Source: Gammaproteobacteria bacterium (GTDB taxonomy: Bacteria; Pseudomonadota; Gammaproteobacteria; HK1). From it: a DNA stretch of 33,955 nt. The notes beneath the pieces are model-generated. The model did no database searches. It was not told the origin of the DNA and worked only from the letters and a program-made list of their open reading frames with translations. The stretch covers positions 1 through 33,955 of the forward strand of contig JAACFO010000033.1 in assembly GCA_009937425.1 (NCBI GenBank). The letters run 5' to 3'. This document shows, in pieces, positions 32,570 through 33,955 of this stretch. Both the position numbers and the translations under genes were made by a program. Positions within the stretch are counted from its first letter, which is position 1; every line of letters begins with the position of its first letter.

Positions 32570-32577
32570 ACTGACGC

Positions 32578-33144
32578 CTATTCGGCGAGGTGGTGTTTGC
32601 CGATCACGCTCACCGAGCTTGCCTGGGGCCCTTCATTGCCCATCTCCTCCGCAAAGCGGACCTCGGTACCGATCTCCAGCGTATCCAGGTCCCTGTTCAG
32701 CACGCTGTTGCGGTGAAAATAGATCAACCTGCCATCCGAGGATTCGATCCGACCGTAGTCCGACTCGGGATGCAGCTCTACGACGTGTCCGTGTGGTGGT
32801 AGATCGTGAGCCTTGATGTCGCCGCGATGGCGGCGCACATAGTCTTCCAGTTGCCGTTTGGCAGCCCTGAATGTGTCTCGGACCACGACGTACGGGTCCT
32901 CATGACTATGATCTTTGCCGCTTTCGCGAGTGACCAGGATTTCGCTGCCCGGTACCGAGATGTCGATTCGCACGTTGAACAGGTTGCCCTTGTGCTTGTG
33001 GCGGTGAAGTTGCTCTACCACCACCCGGCAAGCGGTTATGCGGTCGTAGAAGCGCTCGAGTATCTGAACCTGGTCGCGGATCTTGGCGGCCAGCGCATCC
33101 GACGGCTCCATATCGCGCCAGGCTATTTGTAGCTCTTCCTGCAT
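32578..33144 (-). CDS. hpf: Ribosome hibernation factor (HPF/RaiA) fused to a cold-shock domain
   Basis: A 188-residue protein from ATG 33144; the frame extends to 33258 but the added residues would cross FNR-type box 8. Residues about 1-110 are an S30EA/HPF domain: LQIAWRDMEPSDALAAKIRD, YDRITACRVVVEQ, VRIDISVPGSEILVTRE and the helix YVVVRDTFRAAKRQLEDYVR. Such domains bind the 30S A- and P-site and silence ribosomes. Residues about 120-185 form a cold-shock/OB domain: GHVVELHPESDYGRIESSDG, IYFHRNSVL and GPQASSVSVIG, with its RNA-binding aromatics. The fusion may couple ribosome silencing to mRNA binding. The M. tuberculosis DosR member Rv0079 is also HPF-like. Confidence 0.92.
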   Translation of the reverse strand: MQEELQIAWRDMEPSDALAAKIRDQVQILERFYDRITACRVVVEQLHRHKHKGNLFNVRIDISVPGSEILVTRESGKDHSHEDPYVVVRDTFRAAKRQLEDYVRRHRGDIKAHDLPPHGHVVELHPESDYGRIESSDGRLIYFHRNSVLNRDLDTLEIGTEVRFAEEMGNEGPQASSVSVIGKHHLAE

Positions 33145-33211
33145 CAGAATATTCCGTCGATTTTGACTTCTACACTCACCTCGATTTTCGGCAGGGGGCA
33201 GCCGAAGGGTG

Positions 33212-33225
33212 TTGATCCGGATCAG
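33212..33225. promoter_or_regulatory. FNR-type box 8 (hibernation factor)
   Basis: TTGAT-CCGG-ATCAG, one mismatch from the FNR consensus. On the minus strand GAAAAT (33184-33189) is a -10 candidate predicting a start near 33177, so the box centre (33218.5) is at -41.5; the leader would be about 33 bases. Confidence 0.72.
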
Positions 33226-33279
33226 CCGGGATACGGAAACAGACCCCGGTGTCGGCATGTCCGCAGCTGAGCTTGGTCG

Positions 33280-33588
33280 TTATGCTCTGTAAGCGGGCCC
33301 AGCGGGACTTTCTGCCTGAGTAGTACGTAGAATAGAGAAACTGCTGCAGCCGTTCGGGCTCGCCCGCTCGTGGCTTCGAAGCGACAACAGGGAATAGCGC
33401 TCGAGTACGCTCACTAGGAATACCCCGCCGCTGTCCTCGTAAAAGCCGTGGGATGCGAGTATCGCTGGCCGATAATCCAGCTCTCGAAGTGCGTCGAGAA
33501 CATCCGCCCTGGTTTGCGGACTATCGAGATCCGCGCCGGATGCATCGGGCTGCAACCGGAAACGCAAGCTCTCGAAGATGACCTGCAT
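33280..33588 (-). CDS. Doubtful 102-residue open frame
   Basis: Starts at ATG 33588 (MQVIFESLRF) and contains SPQTRADVLDALRELDYRPAIL and GGVFLVSVLERYSLLSL, which look protein-like. It lacks a Shine-Dalgarno sequence at a useful distance and no family is recognised. It could be a real small gene upstream of the hibernation factor or a decayed one. Confidence 0.28.
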   Translation of the reverse strand: MQVIFESLRFRLQPDASGADLDSPQTRADVLDALRELDYRPAILASHGFYEDSGGVFLVSVLERYSLLSLRSHERASPNGCSSFSILRTTQAESPAGPAYRA

Positions 33589-33618
33589 GGTATCGCGGGT
33601 CGCCTCCCTCTGGGCCAA

Positions 33619-33955
33619 GCCCGACGGGCTCGCCTATGGCATTCAAAGGAAGATCTCCTGCGCTGTTCATCGGTTCATTGTGGAGGATAACGGCGAGCTT
33701 GCCTGTCGGTTGTTCAGCCAAAATAAGCCGTTCTTATTAAACGTATTGGGGCAGTAGTAGGAGATACTATCGTGGTTGGTTGGGAGGGGCGAGCGAACGT
33801 CAGGATCTGTGGCTCAATCGGTCGCTCAATTTGGTGATATCCTCGTACGTCGTTCGGCCAGTCATGGCCGTTTCTCGCCGTTCAGGCGATGAAAACCATC
33901 CGTGGCTACTCGACGGCGACTTGCGATCCGAAGGCGTCGTTCATGTTTTCCAGCA
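33619..33955. other. Gap without a recognisable gene
   Basis: No convincing coding frame is seen. The stretch is less GC-rich than its surroundings and holds three small inverted repeats: AATAAG/CTTATT (33722-33738), TAGTA/TACTA (33755-33769) and CGGCCA/TGGCCG (33855-33870), the last followed by TTTCTC and possibly a weak terminator for a gene to the left or right. The window ends here. Confidence 0.5.

Noticed and set aside
33521-33721. Minus-strand frame opening with KLAVILH, as in some class III cyclases.
   Set aside because: The similarity stops after seven residues, the start is TTG without a ribosome-binding site, and the following residues do not fit a cyclase.
33906-33955. Short minus-strand frame entering from the right edge and ending LENMNDAFGSQVAVE.
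   Set aside because: Only 16 codons are visible; it could be the tail of a gene but nothing supports it.

Overview
The window is about 34 kb of GC-rich DNA from a Gram-negative bacterium, most likely a gammaproteobacterium. The grounds are a classical outer-membrane porin, an FNR/ANR-type regulator with all four cluster cysteines, a DUF4404 protein, a host-attachment-family protein and REP-like hairpins. The exact family cannot be fixed from sequence alone. No rRNA, tRNA, CRISPR array, transposase or phage gene was seen. Nearly everything is stress, redox, energy or maintenance metabolism.

Layout. 1-3060: 3' part of cobT (cobaltochelatase subunit) and a porin with a good terminator. 3170-6833: an FNR-like regulator, a class II (B12-dependent) ribonucleotide reductase on the minus strand, and divergently a YbaK-type deacylase followed by a universal stress protein (USP). 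6858-9914: a cupin, a CPA2 antiporter, a PolX-N-terminus-like helix-hairpin-helix protein and an 85-residue conserved-looking protein. 10081-20251: a tight seven-gene operon encoding malic enzyme, a P2-type cation ATPase, an acyl-CoA synthetase, 2-oxoacid dehydrogenase E1alpha, E1beta and E2, and a Glu/Leu/Phe/Val dehydrogenase. 20256-25735: an FHA/coiled-coil/trypsin-like membrane protease, DUF4404, a cytochrome c, a host-attachment protein, a small Cys-rich protein and an accessory FtsH. 25871-33144: an alpha/alpha-barrel-like protein, a protein isoaspartate methyltransferase-erythromycin esterase fusion, a second USP, a small membrane protein, an orphan acyl carrier protein, a DUF411 protein, a cyclase remnant, a CheR-type methyltransferase, a phosphoribosyltransferase and a hibernation factor fused to a cold-shock domain. 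33145-33955 has no confident gene.

The central observation is a shared cis-element. Eight sites, all intergenic, fit TGAYCYNNRTCA, an FNR/ANR-type box; one is a perfect TTGAT-N4-ATCAA. They lie in front of the class II RNR/YbaK-USP pair, the 85-residue gene/malic-enzyme operon, DUF4404, the cytochrome c, ftsH, the methyltransferase-esterase/USP pair and the hibernation factor. In several cases a -10-like hexamer places the site at about -41.5, the spacing of class II FNR activation. The regulator at 3170 is the obvious local candidate, although its recognition helix lacks two residues typical of FNR.

The gene content (class II RNR, P2 ATPase, USPs, phosphoribosyltransferase, erythromycin-esterase domain, hibernation factor) strikingly parallels the hypoxia/dormancy DosR regulon of Mycobacterium tuberculosis. 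I infer that this is a proteobacterial low-oxygen or energy-starvation survival island. It would lower translation, repair or clear damaged protein (isoaspartyl methyltransferase, FtsH, membrane protease), keep a B12-dependent dNTP supply independent of oxygen, and reroute carbon through malate, pyruvate and acyl-CoA.
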